Origin: Dysgonomonas sp. ZJ279
Lineage (GTDB): Bacteria; Bacteroidota; Bacteroidia; Bacteroidales; Dysgonomonadaceae
Length of the DNA stretch: 64,000 nt
Reading direction: 5' to 3'
Assembly (NCBI RefSeq): GCF_011039205.1
Contig: NZ_JAAKEL010000007.1
Span: 1 to 64,000, forward strand
Part shown: positions 18,844-28,722 of the stretch, piece by piece
How positions within the stretch are numbered: position 1 is the stretch's first letter
How the letters are laid out: each line of letters opens with the position of its first letter
Made by a program: the position numbers and the translations under genes
The notes under the pieces: generated by a model
The model's database searches: none
Told to the model about the DNA's origin: nothing
Seen by the model: only the letters and a program-made list of their open reading frames with translations

Positions 18844-18911
18844 TTCCAGAATAAAACAGTCGGAGAACCTTCTTCTGAAGCTAATCTGAAATAGTACAGC
18901 ATATTTAATTA

Positions 18912-18946
18912 AATGCGAATCGGATATTTATCGATTCGCATTTTTT
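18912..18946 (+). terminator. Terminator of poxB
   Basis: AATGCGAATCG (18912-18922) pairs perfectly with CGATTCGCATT (18932-18942) around a 9-base loop and runs into a T tract. It is a classical intrinsic terminator. Confidence 0.9.
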
Positions 18947-18986
18947 ATTTATATAGGTTATAAGCAGCTCTACCGATTACTTATGC

Positions 18987-19015
18987 TTGTATTATATTAC
19001 TTTTGCAGTCTCATT
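18987..19015 (+). promoter_or_regulatory. Promoter for the sigma/anti-sigma/sus operon
   Basis: TTG at 18987-18989, an 18-base spacer, and TACTTTTG at 19008-19015 fit the Bacteroidota -33/-7 pattern. Transcription would start near 19022, leaving a leader of about 205 bases before the sigma gene. Confidence 0.5.
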
Positions 19016-19226
19016 CCTCAATTTTCTTCAACACACTAAAAAGGCTTTAGGAAGAAAACGAATTCTACTAAATCTAACATCTGGAAAACTCACCATTTCT
19101 TAATAAAATTAATTAATGAATAAAAAGGGACCAACCAAGTAAGGGTATTATCGTTTTTATGCGATTATAATAATGAATGCTTTACTATTATAATATCTAA
19201 GCAATAAAGGTTAGAGCTATTTTTCT

Positions 19227-19787
19227 ATGGATCATTTACTTATGAATAACACATTTGTATTAGTCAACAAACTGGCTTCAGAAGATTCTGAAGCTGCTCT
19301 AGGTTCTTTATATGAATTATATTTCGAACGCCTCATCCGGTTTGTATATGTATATGTCCAATCTGAGAATAGTGCGGAAGAAGTTGTAGCAGATGTATTT
19401 ATCTCAATTTGGCTAGGAAGAAAAGAGCTGGTCAATATAGAGAACTTCAATTCCTACATATTTACAATCGCCAGAAACAAAGCTATTAGCTATTTCAGAA
19501 AAGAAGAGAAACATTACAATATGCAGAAGCAATCGACAGTAGATATTTACAAGAATACAGAGACAACCCCCGAAGACGATTTCATATCCAAAGAACTTAT
19601 AGAAAAATTTAACGAAGCAGTAAATTCTCTACCGACACAGTGCAAAACTGTATTTATATTAATAAGAGAAGACAAATTAAAATACAAAGATGCGGCAGTT
19701 ATCCTCAACATTTCAGTAAAAACTGTGGAGGCCCATATGGCAAAGGCAACTAAAATATTAAGAAGATTATTAGAAGACAGAATATAA
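19227..19787 (+). CDS. ECF-type RNA polymerase sigma factor
   Basis: This 186-residue sigma-70 family protein has region 2 at about 25-95 (VVADVFISIWLGRKEL, YIFTIARNKAISYFRK). Region 4 is at about 125-182 (LPTQCKTVFILIREDKLKYKDAAVILNIS). It directs RNA polymerase to a small regulon, typically the adjacent SusC-like operon. The anti-sigma FecR-type gene follows 54 bases downstream. A second in-frame ATG at 19242 is an alternative start. The arrangement sigma, FecR, SusC, SusD is the standard trans-envelope signalling design in Bacteroidota. Confidence 0.95.
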   Translation: MDHLLMNNTFVLVNKLASEDSEAALGSLYELYFERLIRFVYVYVQSENSAEEVVADVFISIWLGRKELVNIENFNSYIFTIARNKAISYFRKEEKHYNMQKQSTVDIYKNTETTPEDDFISKELIEKFNEAVNSLPTQCKTVFILIREDKLKYKDAAVILNISVKTVEAHMAKATKILRRLLEDRI

Positions 19788-19841
19788 TTTTTGATGACAG
19801 ACTAAGGGTTTCTTATTCAGAATTACGACTAAAATATAACT

Positions 19842-20810
19842 ATGGAAAATAATATTGACAATATAATAGCGAAAATACTGTCCGGTGAAGCCACCGATTC
19901 AGAAGCGATAGTATTTGATAAATGGATTGAATCCGATGAAATGAATTCTCATAAATTTTTAGAAATAAAAGCATATTGGTGTTCTTCAATCAAATTCAAT
20001 CATTCTATTGATTTAAAAGATGCCCGTAATAAATTATTGGACAGAATACAACAATATGAAACAGTGCGTCCTAATAATAGACGTAAATATATACGCATAC
20101 TATCGGCTATTGTATCTGCCGCTGCTTGCTTGCTAGGGCTATTTTATGTAATGCAACAAGGTAAAGAGGAAGTAATATTTTATGAATTTAAGACAACCTC
20201 TAAAATCGATACCATCGTATTGCCCGATTTATCTAAGGTTATACTAAACAAACATAGCTGCTTAACCTATTCGAATATATTCAGTAAAGAGAATAGAGTT
20301 GTGAAATTAGAAGGTGAAGCTCTATTCGATGTAAAGAAAGATGAGAGTATTCCTTTTGTTATCGAACTGGAAGACAATACAAGTGTGACGGTTCTGGGTA
20401 CAGTTTTCAGTATAAACTCATATACTCAAAACAATATTATTAATGTAAACCTGCTAAGTGGAAGCGTCAGATTCCAGTCAGATAAGAATCAAATAACATT
20501 AAGCCCCAACCAAAAACTCCTGTATAACAAGGAAAATAAACAAGTGAAAGTGATTGAATCCGACTCCAATCATATACTTTTTTGGTTAAACGGCATATAC
20601 AAATATCAAACAATTTCTTTAGAAAAGCTAGTAACTATCTTATCAGAGATATATAATATAGAGATACAATTAAAAGATAGAGAACTAGCCAATACAATGG
20701 TATCGGGTGCATTCTACAATACCCAAACAATAGATGAGATCCTATCCGTTATTTCCCGAAGCTTACCTATAAAATGGAAATACAATAACAATAAAATAAT
20801 TATTAATTAA
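19842..20810 (+). CDS. FecR-type anti-sigma factor
   Basis: This 322-residue single-pass membrane protein has a cytosolic N-terminus that would bind the sigma factor (about 1-80). A membrane helix follows (about 86-105), then a periplasmic FecR domain (about 115-215, IDTIVLPDLSKVILNKHS, LEGEALFDVKKDES). The C-terminal region resembles DUF4974 (about 250-320). It relays a signal from the SusC N-terminal STN domain to release the upstream ECF sigma factor. It lies between the sigma and SusC genes, 54 and 86 bases from them, all on the plus strand. Confidence 0.92.
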   Translation: MENNIDNIIAKILSGEATDSEAIVFDKWIESDEMNSHKFLEIKAYWCSSIKFNHSIDLKDARNKLLDRIQQYETVRPNNRRKYIRILSAIVSAAACLLGLFYVMQQGKEEVIFYEFKTTSKIDTIVLPDLSKVILNKHSCLTYSNIFSKENRVVKLEGEALFDVKKDESIPFVIELEDNTSVTVLGTVFSINSYTQNNIINVNLLSGSVRFQSDKNQITLSPNQKLLYNKENKQVKVIESDSNHILFWLNGIYKYQTISLEKLVTILSEIYNIEIQLKDRELANTMVSGAFYNTQTIDEILSVISRSLPIKWKYNNNKIIIN

Positions 20811-20896
20811 CGCATGAAATGCCTATGAAATAACACGACCATTCGCAACACGTAAAATAAGAATTATCTTATAAATCAACTTAAACTAATTAATCT

Positions 20897-23800
20897 ATGA
20901 CAAATACAATTAAGATTCTTTTCAAAAAGAAGGCTATTCTTTTTTTGATGTTGTTATGTTTTACCTCGGCACTCACTGCTGCACAGACAACAAAGCTATC
21001 TCTAAATGTAAAACAAACATCATTAAGAAATCTATTCACAACTATTGAATCCAAAACCGATTTGCTCTTTTTTTATATCGATGCCGATATTGCAAATTTG
21101 ACTGTGGATATAAATACTAAAGATAAAGAGGTAAATGAAATCTTAGATTTGGCCCTATCCAATACAAACCTCAAATATAATATAGATGGGCGCAACGTAA
21201 ATATTTACAAAGAACAATCACCACAACAAGCAAATACAAAGAGACGTATTACAGGTCGTGTTACCGATGTGAAGGGAGAGCCTCTAATCGGTGTTAGTGT
21301 TGTCGAGAGTGGTACAACCAATGGTACAATTACAGACATAGACGGTTTGTATGAATTGCAGGTTGAAACCCGAAATGCACAAATTGTACTATCGTATGTA
21401 GGATTTAGATCGGCGACAGTAAATATAGGGGGTTCTTCGGTATATGACGTAGCACTGCAAGAAGCAGTTAATGAGTTGGATGAGCTGGTAGTAGTTGGAT
21501 ATGGACAACAACGTAAAATAAGTTCGATAGGCTCTCAATCGACATTAAAGCAAATAGACCTTAAAACTCCTACAGCCAGTTTAACCACTGTCTTATCAGG
21601 AAGATTAGCGGGTGTAGTAGCAGTACAACGTACAGGCGAACCGGGAAGAGATGCTGCCGATATCTGGATTAGAGGGCTTAGCACTCCGAATGCCGCCAAT
21701 CCGCTAATTCTGGTAGATGGAGTGGAGCGCAGTTTTAACGATCTGGATCCCGAAGATGTTGAATCAGTAACAGTACTGAAAGATGCATCTGCTACTGCTG
21801 TATTTGGAGTAAGGGGAGCGAACGGAGTAATTGTAGTAAAGACAAAACCCGGTATAATAGGAAAACCGGTAGTAAGTATCGACTATTATGAAGGATTTAC
21901 CCGTTTCACTAAATCGCCACAGGTAGCAGATGGGCTTGTCTATATGGATGTTGTAAATGAAGGACTACGAAATACAGGGAAAGCTCATAAATACGACGAT
22001 CAGTATATCGCAAATACGGCATCGGGTGTAGATAAACTTTTATATCCGAATGTAGACTGGAAAAAAGAAGTATTCAACGATTGGGGACATGCCCGAAGGG
22101 TAAACGCCAATATAAGAGGAGGTAGCCCGATGGCTCAGTTCTATACATCAGTGAGTTACTATAATGAGAAAGGTACAATTAAAACCGATCCTCTCGAAGA
22201 TTATAATTCAAAGACTGAATATACAAGGTACAATATCGTTGCAAACTTAAGTATGAAAATAACAGAGACTACAACAGTCGATGTCGGCACTCAAGGATTC
22301 TTAGGTGACGGAAACAGCCCCGGAGAAGATAGCGGTACTATCTTCGGGTCGACAGTGGATGTTAATCCTGTTATTTTCCCGAAAATGTTTGTAATCAATG
22401 GTAAAAATTACGTTCCGGGACTTCACTCGCAAGGAGCAGACCGTAATCCTTATGCAGATGCTACAATGCGCGGTTACCGAAATAAAATGGACAATAAAGT
22501 TCAGTCAAATATAAAAGTTACCCAAGACCTAAGTATCATAACCGAAGGGCTTAAGGCGGTCGCCTTGTTTGCTTACGATGTATCGAATAGCCGCGATGCA
22601 TGGTTTAGAAAAAGAGAAAACACCTATTATTTTGCTGACAGAAATAATCCTTACGATGCCGATGGCAATCCGATTCTGACAAGGACATGGGATAATGGAA
22701 GCTCAGTATTAGGATTTGATGGTAGCGACGATCGAAAACTTACCGGTGAAAGAAAGGATAACTTCGAAGTATCATTAGTGTACGATAAAGCAATCAAAAA
22801 TCACAGATTCGGTGCTATGGCTATCTATACACAACAAAACAGAATAGATAACAGTGCCCGTAATGCAATAGACTATCTTCCATATAGAATACAAGGTATT
22901 GCCAGTAGAGTAACTTACTCATGGAACGATCGTTATTTCGGAGAGTTTAATATCGGATACAATGGAGGCGAAAACTTCCCTAAAGATAGAAGATACGGAA
23001 CATTCCCCGCTTTTGGTGTGGGTTGGGTAGCTTCTAATGAACCTTTCTGGAAACCTTTAAGCGATATTATTCCTTTCTTTAAAGTTCGTTACACAAATGG
23101 AAAAGTCGGTAATAGCAATGTCAGAGACCGTCGCTTTATGTATATGGAACAGTATGAATGGAATGGCGATTGGGGTTATGGCTATGGCGGTAATGGTCGT
23201 AAAGATGGAGTTAAGGTTAAGAATCCGGCAACCTCTCTGGGCTGGGAAGTTGCACATAAGCAAGATTTAGGTTTCGACATACAACTATTCAAAAGTAGCC
23301 TATCCATATCTATCGATCTATTCAAAGAAAGAAGAACAAATATATTGCTCAACAGAGACAATTCTCTCCCTGGTTTTGCAGGATTTCAGGAAACTCCTTA
23401 CGGCAATGTCGGAGAAACTAAGACACTGGGCTATGATGCCAATTTTGAATATAACAAAAAGATAAACAAAGATTGGAATATATCGGTGAGAGGAAACATA
23501 ACTTATGCTGATCCGACATGGGTAGATAACGATATACCAGATAAAAGCTTTTCATGGAGAAACAGAAAAGGATCGAGCCTTGTTTCTATCGAAGGTTTCA
23601 CTGCCGACAGATTATACACACAAGCAGATATAGACTTGATAAACCAATGGATTGCAAATCCCGGCGGAATGGAACAACCGTTCCCCACACCTTACAAGGT
23701 AGGTCTGAGTCAGGTGCGAGCAGGAGATATTAAATATAAAGACCTCGATGGTGACGGCAAAATAGACGATAATGATATCTCTTGGTTAGGACAGGGAGAT

Positions 23801-24295
23801 ATCCCTAAACTTAACTATGGTTTTGGTTTCAATGTAGATTATAAAGCAGTATCGTTTGGTGTATTATTTCAAGGAACAGCTAAAGCGAACCGCTTTGTGA
23901 GTGGTATAGTAAAACCATTGAATGGATCAGGGACAGCAAATGTATACAGTAATATTTATGACCGATGGACCGAAGAGAATCAAAGTCAGGATGTATTCTA
24001 TCCCCGATTAGCCTTCGGAGGTGATGAACCCGGTAACCAGAATAACTTTGAGAATAGCACATGGTGGCTCAAAGATATGAGTTTCTTAAGACTTAAAACA
24101 TTACAATTAGCATACCGATTACCCGAATCGTGGACCCGTAAGGCAAACCTAAAGAATGCAAGCATATATATGATGGGGATGAATATCTTCACCCTATCCA
24201 AATGGAAACTTTGGGATCCTGAATTGAACACTGACAGCGGAAATAGATATCCTAATACAACAACAGTAACTCTAGGAATTAACTTTAGTTTCTAA
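20897..24295 (+). CDS. SusC/RagA-type TonB-dependent transporter with STN signalling domain
   Basis: This 1132-residue protein has a signal peptide (1-29) and an STN signalling domain (about 35-105). A carboxypeptidase-like regulatory domain follows (about 117-190, ITGRVTDVKGEPLIGVSV), then the SusC segment DELVVVGYG (195-203). The plug has GEPGRDAADIWIRG and VLKDASATAVFGVRGANGV, and the barrel ends in Phe. It imports oligosaccharides through the outer membrane with the SusD lipoprotein. The STN domain matches the upstream FecR/sigma pair, so the transporter also reports ligand. The neighbouring GH76 enzyme suggests alpha-mannan fragments. Confidence 0.95.
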   Translation: MTNTIKILFKKKAILFLMLLCFTSALTAAQTTKLSLNVKQTSLRNLFTTIESKTDLLFFYIDADIANLTVDINTKDKEVNEILDLALSNTNLKYNIDGRNVNIYKEQSPQQANTKRRITGRVTDVKGEPLIGVSVVESGTTNGTITDIDGLYELQVETRNAQIVLSYVGFRSATVNIGGSSVYDVALQEAVNELDELVVVGYGQQRKISSIGSQSTLKQIDLKTPTASLTTVLSGRLAGVVAVQRTGEPGRDAADIWIRGLSTPNAANPLILVDGVERSFNDLDPEDVESVTVLKDASATAVFGVRGANGVIVVKTKPGIIGKPVVSIDYYEGFTRFTKSPQVADGLVYMDVVNEGLRNTGKAHKYDDQYIANTASGVDKLLYPNVDWKKEVFNDWGHARRVNANIRGGSPMAQFYTSVSYYNEKGTIKTDPLEDYNSKTEYTRYNIVANLSMKITETTTVDVGTQGFLGDGNSPGEDSGTIFGSTVDVNPVIFPKMFVINGKNYVPGLHSQGADRNPYADATMRGYRNKMDNKVQSNIKVTQDLSIITEGLKAVALFAYDVSNSRDAWFRKRENTYYFADRNNPYDADGNPILTRTWDNGSSVLGFDGSDDRKLTGERKDNFEVSLVYDKAIKNHRFGAMAIYTQQNRIDNSARNAIDYLPYRIQGIASRVTYSWNDRYFGEFNIGYNGGENFPKDRRYGTFPAFGVGWVASNEPFWKPLSDIIPFFKVRYTNGKVGNSNVRDRRFMYMEQYEWNGDWGYGYGGNGRKDGVKVKNPATSLGWEVAHKQDLGFDIQLFKSSLSISIDLFKERRTNILLNRDNSLPGFAGFQETPYGNVGETKTLGYDANFEYNKKINKDWNISVRGNITYADPTWVDNDIPDKSFSWRNRKGSSLVSIEGFTADRLYTQADIDLINQWIANPGGMEQPFPTPYKVGLSQVRAGDIKYKDLDGDGKIDDNDISWLGQGDIPKLNYGFGFNVDYKAVSFGVLFQGTAKANRFVSGIVKPLNGSGTANVYSNIYDRWTEENQSQDVFYPRLAFGGDEPGNQNNFENSTWWLKDMSFLRLKTLQLAYRLPESWTRKANLKNASIYMMGMNIFTLSKWKLWDPELNTDSGNRYPNTTTVTLGINFSF

Positions 24296-24306
24296 AAATA
24301 ATAATT

Positions 24307-26244
24307 ATGAAAAAAACATTAACAATATTCTTAATAGGAATCGTGTTGCTACTCGGATCAAATTCGTGCAACGATTATCTTGATCAGGTACCAAATGACC
24401 TCCTCACTCTCGATAAAGTTTTTGAAACACGAGAAACCACTTTGAGATACTTAAATACAGCATATACATTCATGCCGGACGAGTTTCAACAGCGGGATGT
24501 TGCCCGCGGAAACGGACAAGGTACATCCGGAGCTTGGACAGCAGGCTCAGATGAAGCAGAATATGTATGGGATGGCAATGGTGCCAATACTATTAATAAC
24601 GGATCCCTGACGCCTTCTACAGGTTTTGTTTGGGACTATTGGAGTAGATATTATAAAGGAATACGTGTAGCTACCCTATTTATCGAAAATGCTCATCTAT
24701 GTGAAGTTCTATCGGCAGGCGATCTTGAACAGTGGACTGCAGAAGCGAGAGCTGTAAGAGCCATTTATTATTATTATTTGTTCAGACTATATGGCCCTGT
24801 ACCTATTATAAACACACCATTGTCGGAACAGGCTAGTAGTGCTGATCTACAAATCCCTCGAAACAGTGTAGAAGAAGTAGCAAATTATATTCTCTCCGAA
24901 TTGCAGACAGCCATGGATAATGGTCTTATTGACAATATTAAGACAAGCTCTAACGTAAGTGTAACCGAAAAAGGTCTCGGTCATATAGATCAGGCTATAG
25001 CCAAAGCATTTAAAATTCAAACCAGAATGCTGGCAGCAAGTCATTTATTTAATGGGAGCAACGAATATTATTCATCGATGGCAAATCCCGATGGTAAAAA
25101 ACTATTTCCTAATTACAGCGAAGGTGAGAAAAAGCAACTATGGGCTGCAGCGGCTAAAGAAGCCGAAGAGTTTTTAACAAAATATGATGGTCAAAACTAT
25201 GGACTGACAAAAGTATATACAGACGGCGATTTAGACCCGTATTTATCATATCGTGAAGCTGTAAGAGGAAATAAAAACGACCTTACTAATTTTGATTCGA
25301 GGTCATCTTCCAGAGAAATGATATTCTTCAGACAAGAATGTAACGCCAGTACTATGCAATACGACAGAACCCCTAAACACTTTGGCTACCCGGGTAACTA
25401 TACAGCATCGGGCGGTTGTGGCGCTGTACAAGAAATAGTAGATGCTTATGCTATGGCTAATGGAATAAAGCCTATTACCGGATACCAATCTGATTATAAA
25501 ACTCCCATTATCAATCCGGCTTCAGGATATGTTGACAATGGATTCACTACGGAAGATTATTTAGACCCTGTTACAGGTCGTATTTTCGCTCCTAAGGGAG
25601 TTCTTAAAGCATGGGCAAACAGAGAACCACGCTTCTATGCCGATATTACATTTTCAGGACAAAAATGGTTGTATGATGGAGAAGGCGATGTATATTCATA
25701 CTTCAACTTTACAGGTAACTCGGGAAAAGGAATCGGCAATTCGAACGACTATTCGAAAACAGGATATGTAGTCCGCAAAACCGCACCTCTCGGCCCTTGG
25801 GGTAATGGCGACAGAATTTGTATTTTGCTTCGTTTAGCCCAGATTTATTTAGATTATGCAGAGGCCCTGAACGAGAGTGAACCTTCGAATCCTAATATTT
25901 TGAAATACGTGAATTATATTCGTGAGAGAGCCGGAGTTCCTCAATATGGAACAGGATCGAATGCTCTGCCTATTCCATCTGATATGCGTCAGGCAATAAG
26001 AGATGAACGCCGTGTTGAACTAGCATTCGAGTGTGCCCGATATTTTGATGTCAGAAGATGGGGTATCGCAGAAGAAACGCAGAACAGACCGATACATGGT
26101 ATGAATATAGCCAAAGACGGGGATGAGTTTTACGAAAGGACTGTAGTTGAAAACCGAATATTTCAAAAGAAACATTACTTTTTCCCTATTCCCGAGAAAG
26201 ATATAAATATAAATAGAGCACTTACTCAGAATATGGGCTGGTAA
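24307..26244 (+). CDS. SusD/RagB-type surface glycan-binding lipoprotein
   Basis: This 645-residue lipoprotein has the lipobox LGSNSC (Cys21) followed by NDYLDQVPNDLLTLDKVF, typical of SusD N-termini. Central TPR-like helices include WTAEARAVRAIYYYYLFRLYG. The C-terminal part has RDERRVELAFECARYFDVRRW. It caps the SusC barrel and delivers glycan. The gene starts 11 bases after susC and is surely cotranscribed. It is somewhat longer than the typical 500-600 residues. A perfect inverted repeat follows its stop. Confidence 0.95.
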   Translation: MKKTLTIFLIGIVLLLGSNSCNDYLDQVPNDLLTLDKVFETRETTLRYLNTAYTFMPDEFQQRDVARGNGQGTSGAWTAGSDEAEYVWDGNGANTINNGSLTPSTGFVWDYWSRYYKGIRVATLFIENAHLCEVLSAGDLEQWTAEARAVRAIYYYYLFRLYGPVPIINTPLSEQASSADLQIPRNSVEEVANYILSELQTAMDNGLIDNIKTSSNVSVTEKGLGHIDQAIAKAFKIQTRMLAASHLFNGSNEYYSSMANPDGKKLFPNYSEGEKKQLWAAAAKEAEEFLTKYDGQNYGLTKVYTDGDLDPYLSYREAVRGNKNDLTNFDSRSSSREMIFFRQECNASTMQYDRTPKHFGYPGNYTASGGCGAVQEIVDAYAMANGIKPITGYQSDYKTPIINPASGYVDNGFTTEDYLDPVTGRIFAPKGVLKAWANREPRFYADITFSGQKWLYDGEGDVYSYFNFTGNSGKGIGNSNDYSKTGYVVRKTAPLGPWGNGDRICILLRLAQIYLDYAEALNESEPSNPNILKYVNYIRERAGVPQYGTGSNALPIPSDMRQAIRDERRVELAFECARYFDVRRWGIAEETQNRPIHGMNIAKDGDEFYERTVVENRIFQKKHYFFPIPEKDININRALTQNMGW

Positions 26245-26268
26245 TTGATTTTTTTATATTACAATTGT

Positions 26269-26303
26269 AATAAATAGGGGTATTCTTCCTGCCCCTATTT
26301 ATT
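26269..26303 (+). repeat. Perfect inverted repeat between susD and the GH76 gene
   Basis: AATAAATAGGGG (26269-26280) and CCCCTATTTATT (26292-26303) are perfect 12-base arms with an 11-base loop. No T tract follows directly. It may be an intra-operon attenuator, an RNA-stability hairpin protecting the susCD message, or a weak terminator. Confidence 0.65.
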
Positions 26304-26326
26304 GATAAACATATAAACTATTCGCT

Positions 26327-27463
26327 ATGATAAAAAAAATATTCTTTTTAATCCTATTTGCACCGTCAATCATAAACTGTTCTGGATCGAATGACAACAA
26401 TGTTGATATACCTGTACCTAACCAACCAGCAGAGTTTACCACCAAGGATGCAACTGAAGCCATAGACGCTTTCAATCTAAACTTCTACAACAAAGATATG
26501 CAGTTGTATTACACTACCAGCGACAAGCGAGGTGTTGCAGCAATCTGGACACAGGCCATCTACTGGGATATGGTAATGAATGCTTACAAGAGGACTAAAA
26601 ACGAAAAATACCTCAAATTAATTGATGATATTTATCAGGGAGGATATAACAAATATGACAAATACAACTGGAACAACGATGTCGAATGGTTTATCTACGA
26701 TGATATTATGTGGTGGGTTATATCGCTGGCCAGAGCTTATGAAATAACAAAAGACCAGAAATATTTAGACCTTTCAATTTCGGGATTCAAGCGTGTATGG
26801 GAAGGTAGTCCGGTAGTTGGAGATACCGGTTCTTACGATCCTGTCAATGGAGGAATGTATTGGGGATGGAAAGACGATCAGAGAGGTAAAACAGCGTGCA
26901 TAAACTATCCTACGGTAGTAGCTGCCATGACTCTTTATAATATTACCAAAGAGCCTTCATATCTTAATAAAGCAAAGGAAATATTCAGTTGGTCTCAGGA
27001 TAAACTGTTCGATGCAAAAGATGGTAAAGTAGGCGATCATAAATATAAAGAAGAACCAACTAACTGGACAACTCAAGTATATAATCAGGCGACATGTATC
27101 GGGGCAGCCGTGATGCTGTATAAAGAAACAGGTGATAAAATGTATCTGAATGACGCCATTCTTGCTACAGATTATACTAAAAATACGATGTCGGGTAAAG
27201 ATGGTATACTCCCATTTAAAACAGGGATAGAGCAAGGTATCTACACTGCTATATTTGCACAATATGTGATCAGGCTTATAGAAGATTGTAACCAACCACA
27301 ATATAATGAATGGTTGCGCTACAATATAAATAAAGGATGGGCAAACAAGGATAAAAGAAACCTGACATATAAGAATTTCAATGTGCCTTGCCCAACGGGC
27401 ATACTGGAGGTTTATGATGTAAGTGGATGTCCGGCATTGATGCAGGTTATTTCTCCGAAATAA
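26327..27463 (+). CDS. Glycoside hydrolase family 76 lipoprotein (endo-alpha-1,6-mannanase type)
   Basis: This 378-residue lipoprotein has its lipobox Cys at 18. The (alpha/alpha) barrel shows WTQAIYWDMVMNAY (74-87), WFIYDDIMWWVISLARAYE with tandem Asp125-Asp126, GGMYWGW and YNQATCIGAAVML. Paired aspartates followed by Trp-Trp are the GH76 catalytic signature. Family members cleave alpha-1,6-mannan backbones of fungal or mycobacterial mannan. It is the only CAZyme in the locus and lies 82 bases past susD. Surface location is likely from the lipobox. Mannan specificity is inferred from the family. Confidence 0.85.
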   Translation: MIKKIFFLILFAPSIINCSGSNDNNVDIPVPNQPAEFTTKDATEAIDAFNLNFYNKDMQLYYTTSDKRGVAAIWTQAIYWDMVMNAYKRTKNEKYLKLIDDIYQGGYNKYDKYNWNNDVEWFIYDDIMWWVISLARAYEITKDQKYLDLSISGFKRVWEGSPVVGDTGSYDPVNGGMYWGWKDDQRGKTACINYPTVVAAMTLYNITKEPSYLNKAKEIFSWSQDKLFDAKDGKVGDHKYKEEPTNWTTQVYNQATCIGAAVMLYKETGDKMYLNDAILATDYTKNTMSGKDGILPFKTGIEQGIYTAIFAQYVIRLIEDCNQPQYNEWLRYNINKGWANKDKRNLTYKNFNVPCPTGILEVYDVSGCPALMQVISPK

Positions 27464-27518
27464 AACGATATAAAATGCATTTCTCTATATTTTAATTAGT
27501 TCTTAACAATTATTTTTC

Positions 27519-27551
27519 AAAACGTGTCACATAAAAATGGCACGTTTTTTT
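27519..27551. terminator. Terminator between the GH76 and dioxygenase genes
   Basis: AAAACGTGTC (27519-27528) pairs with GGCACGTTTT (27539-27548) with one weak position, and is followed by T residues. It lies between convergent genes and can act in both directions. Confidence 0.8.
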
Positions 27552-27572
27552 GTATGGTTTCCTCTTATTCTT

Positions 27573-28397
27573 TCAATTTCCTATAATAAGGGAAGTCATC
27601 GATAATGAACCCGCTATAACTCTATCGTTAAACAATTTCACCTCATCATTTTCAGTTTGCAAAGCTAATGCATATAAGAGCGGAATATAATGTTCTTCAC
27701 TAGGTATAGCTAAAAGTGCTGATTTAGAAAGTTTATGATATTCTATCAGTGATTTATGATCACCTGCTAAAATCTTCTCCTTAAATAGTTGATTCAATTC
27801 CATCGCCCAATCATAACCGTATTCGGCATTGAAACCAGCTTCCCCAATACGCAGCATACGCAAATTATGAACCATATTACCACTCCCTATTATTAGAACT
27901 CCCTTTTGACGAAGAAATCGCAATTCCTTTGCTAGATCATATTGATATTGAAGTCCCTTTGTAAAGTCGATACTCAATTCAACCACAGGAATATCCGCTT
28001 CGGGGTACATGTGTTTAAGAAAGCTCCAACTTCCATGATCTAATCCCCAGTCATAATCAACCCCTATCTCTATATCTTTTACCTCACGGCGTATTGTTTC
28101 ACCCAGAAGAGGTAATCCTTCAGCCGGATATTGCTGCGCATAGAGTTCCTGTGGAAATCCACCGAAATCGTGAATTGTCTTTGGCTTTTCCATTGCTGTA
28201 ACAAAAGTTCCGCCTGTCTCCCAATGAGCTGAAATACAAAGTATAGCTTTGGGACGCGGCAATTCTTTCCCCAGACGTATCCACTCATCTGTAAACAGAT
28301 TGTTTTCAATTGCATTCATCGGAGAGCCATGTCCTACAAATAGAACAGGCATAGAATGTGTATTCTCCAAAGGGAGTATTTGTTGAAAATCAATCAT
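27573..28397 (-). CDS. ygiD: Extradiol ring-cleavage dioxygenase, class III (4,5-DOPA dioxygenase type)
   Basis: This 274-residue cytosolic protein of the LigB superfamily has metal-ligand motifs VGHGSPMNAIE near residue 22 and ISAHWETGG near 57. DYDWGLDHGSWSFL and VVELSID follow in mid-protein, with IIGSGNMVHNLR and YHIPLL-like SEEHYIPLLYAL later. YgiD-type enzymes are zinc or iron dioxygenases acting on DOPA-like catechols, but the physiological substrate in Bacteroidota is unknown. It stands alone, with its own -7 box upstream and a terminator shared with the GH76 gene. Confidence 0.85.
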   Translation of the reverse strand: MIDFQQILPLENTHSMPVLFVGHGSPMNAIENNLFTDEWIRLGKELPRPKAILCISAHWETGGTFVTAMEKPKTIHDFGGFPQELYAQQYPAEGLPLLGETIRREVKDIEIGVDYDWGLDHGSWSFLKHMYPEADIPVVELSIDFTKGLQYQYDLAKELRFLRQKGVLIIGSGNMVHNLRMLRIGEAGFNAEYGYDWAMELNQLFKEKILAGDHKSLIEYHKLSKSALLAIPSEEHYIPLLYALALQTENDEVKLFNDRVIAGSLSMTSLIIGN

Positions 28398-28445
28398 TTC
28401 AGTTATATATTAATTAGAATAATTCTGTGAATATTTAAGTACTAA

Positions 28446-28453
28446 CAAAGATA
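28446..28453 (-). promoter_or_regulatory. -7 box for the dioxygenase gene
   Basis: The minus strand reads TATCTTTG, an exact TAnnTTTG match. It predicts a leader of about 40 bases. Confidence 0.55.
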
Positions 28454-28722
28454 CGATATTCTTGTTTTTCACTTTTGGGTTTTTGATAAAATATTTTTAT
28501 ATCTCATCTCCACTTGTTAAAAGAAAGACAACCATGAACATATAACTAATTCTATATGTTTAATATACAAAGAGGACAAAAAGAAGTTTAGTTTTATTAG
28601 TAATTTTCAATAAAATAAAATCATACATTAAACCAGAACTATAAGATTCAGGTTATTGGAATTTTATTTAATTCCTCTTCATAATTACAAATACACAAGT
28701 AATCATTAAAAAATAAAAAAGC

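Larger units (their letters stand above)
18844..19226. other. Intergenic region with poxB terminator and sigma-gene promoter
   Basis: The 383 bases hold a rho-independent terminator (18912-18946) and a promoter-like pair TTG(18987-18989)-N18-TACTTTTG. The roughly 200 bases from there to the sigma gene have no reading frame or evident RNA structure. Confidence 0.6.
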
